This document shows positions 39,952-49,200 of a stretch of DNA of 60,337 bases, piece after piece. The stretch is taken from assembly GCA_026225275.1 (NCBI GenBank), contig JAMFSL010000148.1, forward strand, positions 1 to 60,337, read 5' to 3'. The position numbers and the translations under genes were made by a program. Each line of letters opens with the position of its first letter. Position 1 is the first letter of the stretch. Below the pieces are notes generated by a model, which was not told the DNA's origin, made no database searches, and saw only the letters and a list, made by a program, of their open reading frames with translations. This stretch comes from Puia dinghuensis (GTDB lineage Bacteria; Bacteroidota; Bacteroidia; Chitinophagales; Chitinophagaceae).

Positions 39952-41049
39952 ATGGACTTCAGCATAGTTAAACCAAAACGATACGGCATCCCGGGCGTAA
40001 CGATATTATTCGCCACCCTCACCATGCTGCCCCACCCTGGCGCAGCACAGCATATCATCGGCTCGCACCTCAACCACAATGCGGCGCTGCAGGCAAAGAC
40101 CCAACATGTTCCTCCCTATATATTCGAAACGCACAAAAACGGCGAAACGCAGGCTCTCCACTTCGCCTCGAATATTAGCCTGAACAGAATGGATACGGCT
40201 GTTCGCACCCTATTCATCAACATCCACGGCCTCTACCGGAACGCTGTGGGCGCTTTTGAATCGGCGATCGATGCGGTTTCTTTCGCCGGCGAAGGCAAAA
40301 CAACCCTGACCATTTCCCCCCATTATGCCAATGACGAGGACCTTGAGAACTACCGGCTTGCGAACAAGTTCTTATACTGGAGAAGCGCGGAGTGGAAGGA
40401 TGGCAGGCAGTCCATTATTAATGACTGGAGGGGCCATAAGGTCTCCATGAACTCTTACGAGGTAATGGATAGCCTGATCTGTTTTGTGCTGAGCTCCGGT
40501 AAATTTCCAAACATTCGCAAAGTGGTCGTGGCGGGGCACTCGGCCGGGGGCCAGTTCGTGCAAAGATATTCCGCCCTTACACCCCTTCCCGATCTGCTGC
40601 CCGCCGTTCGATTCCGCTTTATCGTGATGAATCCTTCGTCCTATATGTACCTCGATGCCAGGAGGCCTGACGCGGATGGAACTTTTGTCGTGCCAGACTC
40701 CACCGGCTGCGGTCAATACAACCGCTATCCTAAAGGCCTGACCGAACTCAGCGACTATGCACAAGCCATGGGCGCCGACCGTATACGCCAAAATATGCTG
40801 ACCCGGGACATCGTCATTTTATTGGGCGGAGATGATACCGATGATGCCGATAGGGACCTGGATACCACCTGTGCGGCCGAATTGCAGGGCAATGCCCGGC
40901 TGCCGCGGGGACTGAATTTTTTCAACTATCTTAGTTCATTCCTGGAATATGGTCAGAAAAAGAACTGCGACGTCATCGCGAAACTCGGTCATAGCGGAGG
41001 CTTTATTCTTAGTTCGGACAAGGGAAAAAAATGGGTGTTCGGATGGTGA
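39952..41049 (+). CDS. Secreted alpha/beta-hydrolase-like protein
   Basis: A 365-residue protein with an N-terminal hydrophobic segment (about 13-33, PGVTILFATLTMLPHPGAAQ) acting as signal. Nucleophile elbow: Ser197 in VVVAGHSAGGQ. The oxyanion region is probably INIHG near 89-93. Asp residues in ILLGGDDTDDADRD and His353 in KLGHSGGF can complete the triad. The order strand-GxSxGG-Asp-His fits an alpha/beta hydrolase; no specific esterase or peptidase subfamily is evident. It appears to be a single-gene unit with a hairpin at 41077. Confidence 0.8.
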   Translation: MDFSIVKPKRYGIPGVTILFATLTMLPHPGAAQHIIGSHLNHNAALQAKTQHVPPYIFETHKNGETQALHFASNISLNRMDTAVRTLFINIHGLYRNAVGAFESAIDAVSFAGEGKTTLTISPHYANDEDLENYRLANKFLYWRSAEWKDGRQSIINDWRGHKVSMNSYEVMDSLICFVLSSGKFPNIRKVVVAGHSAGGQFVQRYSALTPLPDLLPAVRFRFIVMNPSSYMYLDARRPDADGTFVVPDSTGCGQYNRYPKGLTELSDYAQAMGADRIRQNMLTRDIVILLGGDDTDDADRDLDTTCAAELQGNARLPRGLNFFNYLSSFLEYGQKKNCDVIAKLGHSGGFILSSDKGKKWVFGW

Positions 41050-41076
41050 GACACGCCTCTCCCGAGAAACAAAAAC

Positions 41077-41094
41077 CCGGGCCCGAAAGCCCGG
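41077..41094. terminator. GC-rich hairpin, probably bidirectional terminator
   Basis: Stem CCGGGC/GCCCGG with loop CCGAAA. The A-run before it becomes a strong T-run on the minus strand, while the plus side has only ATCTTATC. It could end the hydrolase transcript and also leftward readthrough. Confidence 0.6.
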
Positions 41095-41261
41095 ATCTTA
41101 TCAATATAGGTGAACTAAAAGCCAAAGATAAACAAATTGCCAATATTTTTAGCATTTTTTTAAAAACATCTACCGGATAGTACCTGCCCGTGAACATCCT
41201 GTGCAAAACTCAAACTGTTAATTAACCCTGCCCTTCACAAAAGATTGTCTACCTTGTAAGA

Positions 41262-41564
41262 ATGACACTCACACCCTTTCTATATGTTGCCGGAGGAGCC
41301 GTCTTCATTGTGCTGCTCCTGGTGCTGCTTCGGATGCGAAAAGCTTCCGATCTTTCCCACCGCTATTGGGAAGCGATGCAGGCCGAAAACAACGGGGAGG
41401 AAGACCGGGCGATCGGGCTATACCAGGATGCGCTGAACCGAAGCCGGAAAATGATGAGTGGCGATAAAAAGCTGAAAGGGGACATCGAGCAGCGGTTAAA
41501 GACGCTGATGATCAGTCGGTCCTTTGAGAAAAGCTTCCGGGATTCAAAAGTAGCGGTGCTTTAA
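41262..41564 (+). CDS. Small membrane-anchored TPR-like protein
   Basis: A 100-residue protein. One TM segment (about 6-24) is followed by a charged helical part, RYWEAMQAENNGEEDRAIGLYQDALNRSRKMM, which resembles one TPR hairpin (ALxLYxxAL). Function is not recognised. The stop overlaps the convergent FAD-monooxygenase stop by four bases. Confidence 0.65.
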   Translation: MTLTPFLYVAGGAVFIVLLLVLLRMRKASDLSHRYWEAMQAENNGEEDRAIGLYQDALNRSRKMMSGDKKLKGDIEQRLKTLMISRSFEKSFRDSKVAVL

Positions 41565-43075
41565 GGAACCGGGGCCGGGGCAACAAACCACTTCGCGGCA
41601 GCTTCTTTGACTGCCAAAAGATCAACCTGCTGGTCAGCAGCCCAGACGATAAACCCATCAGGGCGTATCAGTACAGCGCTCAAGCCCAATTGCTCTTTTG
41701 CCTTACCCGAAACATACCTGATGTAGTCTCCATAATTGTCCACCCAGGTTTTTAGAGATGGATTCCTATCGAAGTCAAGCAAGATTCCCTGACCATCGTG
41801 TATGAGCCCGCCAATCGTTATACCGTCTTCCAGCTCAAAGTTGGGAACGCTATGACCCACCAGCGGATGTTCACCACCGGAACCACCGGAATCGTAATGC
41901 GTATGTATACCCCATACCCGGCCTGCAATATAGGTGGCGCCATCGCGCGTATTCATGAGGTCGCGGAAAATAGCATTCAGCGCGCGGGCATCCGGGTCTG
42001 GTCTCATTATACCCACCTGAGCACGTGACCAGTCCAGAACCTGCACACCAATGGGGTATCGTTCGGTATAGTAACTATCCAACAGACCCTCCGGGGCTTT
42101 CTCCTGAATGGTTGCAGCAAGCTTCCAACCCAGGTTCATGGCATCGCCCAGCCCAAGATTAAGTCCCTGACCTCCCAATGGCGCATGGATATGGGCGGCA
42201 TCGCCGGCTAAAAGTACCCGTCCGTTCCGGTAGGTAGTGGCCTGCCGTGCCCTGTCGGTCCACGTGGTGGCGATATGCAGGGCACTGATAGTAACGTCGG
42301 TGTTCGAGATGCGACGTATCACAGCCTGAACGTGCTCAGGCGTAATCGGCTTTTCTGCATGATGAAACGCCCCGCCATCAAAATCCTGCATGATCAGGTA
42401 ACCTGGCTGGGATTGCAGGTACATACCTCTTGCTGTCACATTTCGGCCCGGACTGAGCTTCTCCGGATCGGCTATGTCAACCTGAGTAGAGTAGCCGGTA
42501 AATTCCGGCTCTGTACCGGCAAATTCAAAACCACCGGCCTTGCGAACGACACTACGGCTGCCATCGCAACCGACGAGCCATTTAGCTTGAAACGATTGTT
42601 CAGCAGACTCAACAGTCACCCCATTTGCGGTTTGATGAAAGTCAGTAATGGCAAGGCCACGCCTGATCTCTACGCCGAGGGTTTCTGCGCGACGGACCAG
42701 CACCGTTTCTATCTCCTGCATTTCAGTCAACAAACTGGTGTCGGTAGAACTTGGCAGTCGATACTTCCACTGGGAGGTGTCAATATTGTCGGAATAAAAG
42801 GGGATACCGGCGAAGTGACCTGCCTGACGGGGTCCTTGTCCGGCATGTGGGACCTTAACGCGTTTATGCAGCTCCAGTTCTTTTAGCAGCCCACGACGAT
42901 AAAGCGCTTCGATGGTGGGCGCCGAAAGTCCCCGCATCCCGAATGGTAACTGCTTTAAGGGTGATTGCGGATCCGCTGCCTTTTCAAGTATCAGGACTGA
43001 ACATTTGGCCAGGGCCAATTCGCAGGCGAGGAATAGGCCTACAGGTCCTGCGCCGGAAATAATGACATCTTTCAT
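41561..43075 (-). CDS. FAD-dependent aromatic monooxygenase (PheA/TetX-like)
   Basis: A 504-residue protein from the ATG at 43075. FAD-binding GAGPVG motif at 8-13 followed by Glu31; DG motif Asp171-Gly172 (LVGCDGSRSVVRKAGG); GD motif Gly291-Asp292 in LLAGDAAHIHAPLGGQGLNLGLGDAMNLGWKLA. The C-terminal thioredoxin-like tail (LLDFDRNPSL, VLIRPDGFIVWAADQQ) is typical of class A hydroxylases of the FAD_binding_3 family. It hydroxylates phenolic compounds or inactivates antibiotics in characterised relatives; substrate unknown. The AraC-type gene 28 bp upstream on the same strand is its probable regulator or co-transcribed partner. Confidence 0.93.
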   Translation of the reverse strand: MKDVIISGAGPVGLFLACELALAKCSVLILEKAADPQSPLKQLPFGMRGLSAPTIEALYRRGLLKELELHKRVKVPHAGQGPRQAGHFAGIPFYSDNIDTSQWKYRLPSSTDTSLLTEMQEIETVLVRRAETLGVEIRRGLAITDFHQTANGVTVESAEQSFQAKWLVGCDGSRSVVRKAGGFEFAGTEPEFTGYSTQVDIADPEKLSPGRNVTARGMYLQSQPGYLIMQDFDGGAFHHAEKPITPEHVQAVIRRISNTDVTISALHIATTWTDRARQATTYRNGRVLLAGDAAHIHAPLGGQGLNLGLGDAMNLGWKLAATIQEKAPEGLLDSYYTERYPIGVQVLDWSRAQVGIMRPDPDARALNAIFRDLMNTRDGATYIAGRVWGIHTHYDSGGSGGEHPLVGHSVPNFELEDGITIGGLIHDGQGILLDFDRNPSLKTWVDNYGDYIRYVSGKAKEQLGLSAVLIRPDGFIVWAADQQVDLLAVKEAAAKWFVAPAPVP

Positions 43076-43103
43076 AAACACAAAATTCCGGAATGTTCCC
43101 GGG

Positions 43104-43922
43104 TCAGGATTGTATAAACGCGACAAAATCGTTGCTGACGGCCTGTCGTCCTTTCTTCGCTTTTCGCGCAAATGCCCCAGGCGTAGCGCCGCTGTAACGT
43201 TTGAATTCCCTGCTTAGGTGGGCTTGATCCGCATAGCCGAGCTCATGAGCCAGACCGGCAAGATTGGACTCCGGATAATGCCATAAACGGTTTCGAACCT
43301 GCTCAAAGCGCATTAGACCCGACACATCTTTAACAGCATAGCCGGAAGATTGCTTGAACTTCCTTTCCAATGTCCGAACCGTCGCATGAGCCGCCGCCGC
43401 TACCTGGCTTACCGGCATGGTGCCATTAGCGCTCCGCATAGCAACGCCTGCTTTGAATAGCATACTGTCAATAGCGACTTGCGATCGTGCAGTCTGGAAA
43501 TACTGCTTTACCTGCGCCAGCGCCTCCTCTACCCTACCGGCATGGATCGATTTATTCAACACGGATTGAAGCTGAGCGACAGGATGGTCCAATATGCGTA
43601 GCCCGTCTTTACCGGACGGAAGTCCAAGCAAATCGAACACGGTCCAGGGAAAGCACCGGATACCAATGATTTCCAACCGGTTTTTTGTGTACAAAACAAC
43701 AGGCTGATTGAGCAGACCCATCATAAACGGTGATGGCAATGGCTGTAAGCTGCCATTGTTCGATAGGCTACTGAGGCTTCCGAAATAAAAAATGATTTCC
43801 GCGTAGCCATCCGGTTGCACCTCGAAACTCGATTCCGGTTCTCCTGACTCTTTGCTGTTGTACCAAAAGCACTTGATGGTATCCTGTAGCTCTTCAGGAG
43901 GTTCAAATTCTTGGTGCTGCAT
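43104..43922 (-). CDS. AraC-family transcriptional regulator
   Basis: A 272-residue protein. The N-terminal ligand domain (about 1-130: ELQDTIKCFWYNSKESGEPE, VQPDGYAEIIFYFG) is the DUF6597-like type common in Bacteroidota. The C-terminal AraC domain has two HTH motifs (VSQVAAAAHATVRTLERKFKQSSGYAVKDVSGLMRF and LAGLAHELGYADQAHLSREFKRYSGATPGAFA). It precedes the FAD monooxygenase. I see no operator that can be assigned. Confidence 0.92.
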   Translation of the reverse strand: MQHQEFEPPEELQDTIKCFWYNSKESGEPESSFEVQPDGYAEIIFYFGSLSSLSNNGSLQPLPSPFMMGLLNQPVVLYTKNRLEIIGIRCFPWTVFDLLGLPSGKDGLRILDHPVAQLQSVLNKSIHAGRVEEALAQVKQYFQTARSQVAIDSMLFKAGVAMRSANGTMPVSQVAAAAHATVRTLERKFKQSSGYAVKDVSGLMRFEQVRNRLWHYPESNLAGLAHELGYADQAHLSREFKRYSGATPGAFARKAKKGRQAVSNDFVAFIQS

Positions 43923-44075
43923 TTTTAAAGTTATGCATAAAGCGCCTTTTCATGGGCAATATATTCCCCGATCAAGCAAACTCTTCAGCTATTGTCTATT
44001 TCCAAAGGTCAGTTATTCATCGTCAGCCAATCATGGCACGCTTTTAGAATTAAGTAGAGAATAAAATAAAATCAT

Positions 44076-44282
44076 ATGAATAAGACATTATTAGCACTGC
44101 TCGCCGGCATCGGAATTGGAATGCTGATTGCACCTGATAAAGGTTCTTCGACCCGGAAAAAAATTCGGGGGAAATTCGATGATCTGAAGGAACAGGCGGA
44201 AGACGAAGTTTCTGATTTGGTCGATAAAGGAAGGCAGGTTGTCAAGGCAAGCAAAGCGAAGATCGCAGATGCTTTGAATTAG
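44076..44282 (+). CDS. YtxH-like small protein
   Basis: A 68-residue protein. A glycine-rich hydrophobic N-terminus, LLALLAGIGIGMLIAPDKGSSTRKKIRGKFDDLKEQAED, is the YtxH signature ('GxxxGxLxAPxxGxxTRxKI'). An amphipathic helix follows. YtxH proteins are stress-associated in several bacteria; the molecular role is unclear. The last codons and stop fall in the first copy of a 16-bp direct repeat, and a strong terminator follows. Confidence 0.88.
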   Translation: MNKTLLALLAGIGIGMLIAPDKGSSTRKKIRGKFDDLKEQAEDEVSDLVDKGRQVVKASKAKIADALN

Positions 44283-44310
44283 CCAATCCAGAACTGAATT
44301 AGCCAATCCA
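44275..44310. repeat. 16-bp direct repeat at the YtxH stop codon
   Basis: TGAATTAGCCAATCCA occurs at 44275-44290 and 44295-44310 (period 20). The first copy includes the stop codon. It looks like a small local duplication. Confidence 0.85.
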
Positions 44311-44329
44311 CAACGGAGAATATTTCATA

Positions 44330-44361
44330 GATCGGGGGCATCCCCCGATCTTTTTATTTTT
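44330..44361 (+). terminator. Strong intrinsic terminator
   Basis: Perfect nine-base stem GATCGGGGG/CCCCCGATC with three-base loop CAT, followed by TTTTTATTTTT. It ends the YtxH transcript and faces the convergent DUF1080 gene. Confidence 0.92.
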
Positions 44362-44377
44362 AGAGGTCTCTATAAAA

Positions 44378-45145
44378 TCAGGACCGCGGCAGCGTTTTTA
44401 ACCGAAATTTACGATACGCTATCCGCATCGGCGGCCCAACATGAACCTGCACGCCCATCCATCCTGTAAACCGCCGGTTCACCGTGTCATTGTCCGTCAC
44501 ATCGCTCATCAACACCCCATTTATATAATGCTGCATATGGTTGCCCCTGACCACGATATGATATTCGTTCCAATCATCGGCTTTGATGGCGGCTTTTAAT
44601 ACTTCCGGATCGCCTAATGATCCCGTGACGATCTTCGGCAGCCATTGATTGTCCTTGATATGCTGACTCAACGAATCGGTGGCAGGGATGGGCGGCAGAA
44701 TGACCTTCTGCCCGCGCGAGGCCAACGTAGTCCGGCGACGCTCTTCATAATTACTGCCTGTATATTCACCCGGCCCATTCAGATCCGCCTGGTATCCTCG
44801 CAACGAATTGGGCTGCCCCCCGATCGGCTCGCTTCGATAATTGATCCCGCTATTCCCCAGGGCGGAGACTTTGAACTCGGCCTTGATCTCAAAATTCTCA
44901 GGCATGGTTCCCTGCCAGATGATGAAAGTATTCCGTTTCAATAGCGTTGCCGGCGTGACCACCCCCACCAGGCAACCGTCTTCCACCCGCCAGTAAGTCG
45001 AATCTCCTTTCCAATTATTCAGGGTCTTTCCATCGAAGATAGACATGAACCCGTCTTTGTCGGGGTGCATCCCGTTGTCGGAGGAATTCCTCGCGGCCCC
45101 GATGCCGATCATACAGCAAAGGCCAATGAGCCAGGCAAGTTTCAT
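44378..45145 (-). CDS. DUF1080 (3-keto-disaccharide hydrolase-like) secreted protein
   Basis: A 255-residue protein with signal peptide (about 1-18). DUF1080/laminin-G-like features: FMSIFDGKTLNNWKGDSTYWRVEDGCLVG, FEIKAEFKVSALGNSGINYRSEPIG, GYQADLNGPGEYTG and NEYHIVVRGNHMQHYINGVLMSDVTD. Members are concanavalin-like beta sandwiches, and some hydrolyse 3-keto-glucosides in Bacteroidota. It is divergent from the esterase at 45281, with -7 boxes for both in the gap, so shared regulation for glycan use is plausible. Confidence 0.92.
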   Translation of the reverse strand: MKLAWLIGLCCMIGIGAARNSSDNGMHPDKDGFMSIFDGKTLNNWKGDSTYWRVEDGCLVGVVTPATLLKRNTFIIWQGTMPENFEIKAEFKVSALGNSGINYRSEPIGGQPNSLRGYQADLNGPGEYTGSNYEERRRTTLASRGQKVILPPIPATDSLSQHIKDNQWLPKIVTGSLGDPEVLKAAIKADDWNEYHIVVRGNHMQHYINGVLMSDVTDNDTVNRRFTGWMGVQVHVGPPMRIAYRKFRLKTLPRS

Positions 45146-45166
45146 ATTGTTTGTTTATTGGTTAAT

Positions 45167-45174
45167 CAAATGTA
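45167..45174 (-). promoter_or_regulatory. -7 box TACATTTG for the DUF1080 gene
   Basis: Exact TAnnTTTG on the minus strand, 21 bases before the ATG at 45145. A TTG lies about 16-17 bases further upstream. Confidence 0.6.
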
Positions 45175-45230
45175 GAGGTGGAAACACAGCCAATTTACTA
45201 CGAAATATGCCGATATTTTTCAAAATCGTT

Positions 45231-45238
45231 TACATTTG
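45231..45238 (+). promoter_or_regulatory. -7 box TACATTTG for the esterase gene
   Basis: Exact TAnnTTTG, three bases before an in-frame ATG (45242) and 42 bases before the preferred ATG (45281). The same octamer drives the divergent gene. Confidence 0.6.
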
Positions 45239-45280
45239 ACCATGCGATCGTTTTTGCTTGTCTTTATCAACTCAGCCATC

Positions 45281-46219
45281 ATGAAAAAGCTCTTCTTTTT
45301 TTTCGCCGTCTCCAGCCTCCTGCCGTTCCTGGCGCGCACTCAAACCATCATGCCACTCTATCCCGACAGCATCCCCAACAGCCGGCCCATTCCCGACAGA
45401 GAAAAATCCGGCAGTGATAACGAGGGCCGCCTCATCATCAGCAAGATCTCCCGACCTACGCTGACTTTATTCCTTCCCCCGAAAGGGAAGTCCAATGGCA
45501 CAGCCGTCATCATTTGTCCCGGCGGCGGCTACTGGGTTGAGGCGACGGGTCACGAAGGCGCCGACGTCGCCAAAAAATTCAATGAGTTCGGCGTTACCGC
45601 GATCATGCTGAAATATCGCATCCCCGATGATTCCACCATGGTGGACAGATCGATCGGCGCACTTCAGGATGCGCAACAGGCGATCAAGATTGTCAGAGAG
45701 CATGCCCCCGAATGGACTATCGATCCCATACGCATCGGCATCATGGGCTTTTCAGCAGGCGGCCATCTTGCTGCAACAGCCGGAACGCATTTTGCAACAG
45801 CACTTATCCCCAACCATCGTAATACCAGTCTGCGTCCCGATTTTCTGCTCCTCATCTATCCCGTGATCAGCTGCCAGGAGGCGGTCGCCCATCAGGGATC
45901 CTGTGCACAGCTCATCGGCAAACATCCGACCCAGGATCAGATTGACTATTTTTCCAATGAACTGCAGGTCACCGACCATACTCCACCTGCCTTCCTGGTA
46001 CAATCCAGCGACGATCCGGCCGTCAATCCCGCTAACAGCATTCTCTTCTACGAGGCCTTGCTCAAACATCACGTCCCGGCCGAACTGCATCTCTATGAAA
46101 AGGGCGGTCACGGTTACGGCTTGTTCGTTAAAGATAACAACGAGCTATGGATGGAGCGTTGCCGGAACTGGCTGGACACTAATGGTTGGTTATCGTCCGC
46201 CACTGCTCCTTCCCATTGA
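45281..46219 (+). CDS. Secreted acetyl-xylan-esterase-like alpha/beta hydrolase
   Basis: A 312-residue protein from the ATG at 45281, which begins a signal peptide (MKKLFFFFAVSSLLPFLARTQ); an in-frame ATG at 45242 would add 13 hydrophobic residues. The oxyanion motif CPGGGYW lies at 79-85. Nucleophile Ser158 is in IMGFSAGGHLA. Asp in QSSDDPAVNP and His in KGGHGYGLF complete the triad. The layout matches the BD-FAE/axe-type esterases that remove acyl groups from plant polysaccharides. The 3' end overlaps the convergent FG-GAP lipoprotein gene by 41 bp. Confidence 0.9.
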   Translation: MKKLFFFFAVSSLLPFLARTQTIMPLYPDSIPNSRPIPDREKSGSDNEGRLIISKISRPTLTLFLPPKGKSNGTAVIICPGGGYWVEATGHEGADVAKKFNEFGVTAIMLKYRIPDDSTMVDRSIGALQDAQQAIKIVREHAPEWTIDPIRIGIMGFSAGGHLAATAGTHFATALIPNHRNTSLRPDFLLLIYPVISCQEAVAHQGSCAQLIGKHPTQDQIDYFSNELQVTDHTPPAFLVQSSDDPAVNPANSILFYEALLKHHVPAELHLYEKGGHGYGLFVKDNNELWMERCRNWLDTNGWLSSATAPSH

Positions 46220-49200
46220 TGATCGTTATTTGGCGAATGCTCTTATCCAGCGCGATGATCCGCGAGGACTGGGACAAAAAAGATGTTCCATAGCTCAGCT
46301 CTTCCCGCCTTATCTTCCCGTTGCGCAAATAAATCAACGCAACCCTGTCATCATCCTTCAGCCGGATCCATTGCCGGTCCCCGTTATTCTTGAATAGCTT
46401 CAGCGGACCGCCATTCTGCGATGCCGCCAGCATCGAGGTACTCCCGGGCCCGTTCAACCTGATGAGGGCTTTCCCATCGCCGGGGATGTACAATCCGCTC
46501 TGCAGGATCGTGCGGGGACGGAACCCACCCTTGCCGTCGCCCAGCAAAACCAATCCATTAAAGGCATCGTACCGCCCGTCGGTAACCTCATTCCCGAAGT
46601 CGTTTCCGGTAAGGGCCAGGTCCAAATTCCCGTCCTGATCGAAATCGTCCACCACCATCCCATACACCGGCGCCAGCTGCGCCTCTGCCGGCAGCGGATG
46701 CATGCTGAATCTTCCATTCCCCAGGTTCTCAAGGTAGATACTCTGGAAATTATTAGCCTGCCGGGTATACGCTCCCGTCAATTCCTGCGGCGAAAAAAGA
46801 TCCTTGAATTCCGCCACCGCATAATCCTTGTAGGTGGGGAATTTCTTTTTTAAGAAAGGCAGCTGCCGGATCATCTCATCCCTGGAAGCCATCGGAAATT
46901 CTTTCATCACTCCGTTCTGGTCCGGCAAGAATTGCGTGAGGATCGGATCCAGCTTTCCATCGCCATTATAATCCTTCGCATACATACCAACCGGATGTTC
47001 TTTGCTGGCCCGGTAAAAAGAATTCTGACCGAGATTACCGATCACATAATCGATGTCCCCGTCATTATCGAAGTCCCCTGCCGTGATACTGTTCCACCAC
47101 CCTATTTCCCCTGCCATGCCCGACCCCGCAGTCACATTCACCAATTTCCCGTGGTCATTCCTGAAAAAGCAAAGGGGCATCCATTCCCCGACCACGATCA
47201 GGTCTACCCAGCCGTCATTATCAAAATCCGTCCAGATGGCATCGCAGCTCATCCCGATATCGCGCAATCCCGGGGCTACGGAATCCGTGACATCAGTAAA
47301 ATGCGGATGGCCGGGCCGGGAGTCGTTCCGGTAGATGCAGCTGCTGACCGGCAGCGGATAACTCCCCGGTAGTACGCGGCCACCGATGAACAGGTCGAGA
47401 TCCCCGTCATGATCGAAATCGGCTGCCTTCACACAGCTCTTACTCGTATAATTGACAGGGACGGCTCCCGTCGTATCCAGGGTAAAATTGCCCTTCCCGT
47501 CATTCATCCATAACCGGTCCCGGTAATTGGTCGAACCCGCCGGGAATTCATTGCTACCGCCGGCGCAATACAGATCCGGATGACCATCGCCATCCGCATC
47601 GAAGATGAGCGTTCCCAGGTTTTCGGCATAGCCGGGGTCCCTACCCGTGAGGCCAGGCAATTCCCGGCTGACGAATTTTCCGTCGGGTTGCTGGAGCAGG
47701 TATTGCTGCAGGTAGGTGCCGGCGCTCGTTCCGATAAAGATATCGTCCAGTCCGTTGCCGTCAAGGTCGCCTGCAGCCAGCGAAGGGCCGTACTGCGATA
47801 GTTTGTGCGGCAGCAGGTTTTCCGCATTGAAATCGATATAATCTCTTTCGTGATGCTGATAGCCGACCTTCACTGCAGCCGTGATATCCGTGAATAAGGT
47901 AGCCGTAGCGACCAGGGGCGTGTCCCAGCTATATGGCAGCACCGCATTGCGAATATCCGCCGTGATTGTTTGATTGGCTTGTACATTCAGCAACACCTGC
48001 CGCCGCCCATTCGACCACTTGATCACGACAGAGTCCACGGTCCCGACCGCACCCAACCCGAAATGCGCCATGGCGTCCACGGTAGACAGATAGCCGCGGT
48101 ACGGAGAGTTCTCATATACCTGTCGCTGGCCGCCACCATAATAAATCTCGGCCCAGGCCCCGATGCCAGCCACATTCTTCGGGCTGCCTTTGAAGCGGAC
48201 GTTCAGATAACCGGCCGCAGGGTTGGGATGACCGTTACTGATCGTCGTATTCTCGTACACAAAAGCTTCATCATTGATATTATTCACCACATAATCCAGG
48301 TCTCCGTCATTGTCGAGGTCGACATAGACAGCCCCGTTAGAAAAAGAAGGCGTGCCCAATCCCCATTCCAGAGTTTTATTTTCGAATTGCAGGTTCCCGG
48401 TATTCTTAAAGGCATAGTTGGGGATCTTGATCTGCGGGATCTGCGCGATCAGGTCTTTTTTCGATACCGTTGCGGCAGCCATTGCTTTATAGGCCACAAA
48501 ATCATGGTCGGTCACATCCCGGGGATAGCCGTTGGTGATGAGGATGTCCCGGTTGCCGTCATTGTCGATGTCAGCGATGGACGGGTTCCAGCTCCAGTCC
48601 GTTTCGGCTGTTCCCGTATAAAAACCAATATCGCCGAATACCGGATCCCCGATGGAGTCAGATGCATTGATCCGCGGGCCCATATTCAGCTGAAGCGTAT
48701 TTCTGACATACTGCAGCATATAATTCCCATTCACCATGTTCTGGTAAACAGCATAGTTATTGCCACCCATATTTTTTTTCTTCCGGTAATTGTCCGCCGG
48801 GTTCATATCCACGGTGAGTACGTCCGCCAGGCCGTCATTATTGATGTCGGCGATATCATTGCCCATGGCATTCTGCGAAGTATGCTTGAAATAACGGCCG
48901 ACTTTATTCGTGAACGTACCGTCTTTATTGTTGATGTACAGCAGATCACTGCTCAAATAATCATTCGTCACATAAATATCCTTCCAACCATCCCGGTTGA
49001 TATCCACGATCGATACCCCCAATCCATAGCCCGGATCGACGATGCCCGCCTGTTGAGATACATCGGTGAAGACAGGGTGATGCAGGGAATCGCTCCAGTC
49101 ATTTCGGTACAGTTTGTCTACATCCGTCCGGTCGTGAGGGAGGCCATTACCGCTGAACGAGAATTGGGTCGCGGTACGTCGCGCAAGCTTGGTCGTCACC

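Noticed and set aside
43923-44075. Possible small RNA or promoter region between AraC and YtxH genes
   Set aside because: No hairpin with T-run, no tRNA-like structure and no exact -7 box close to 44076.
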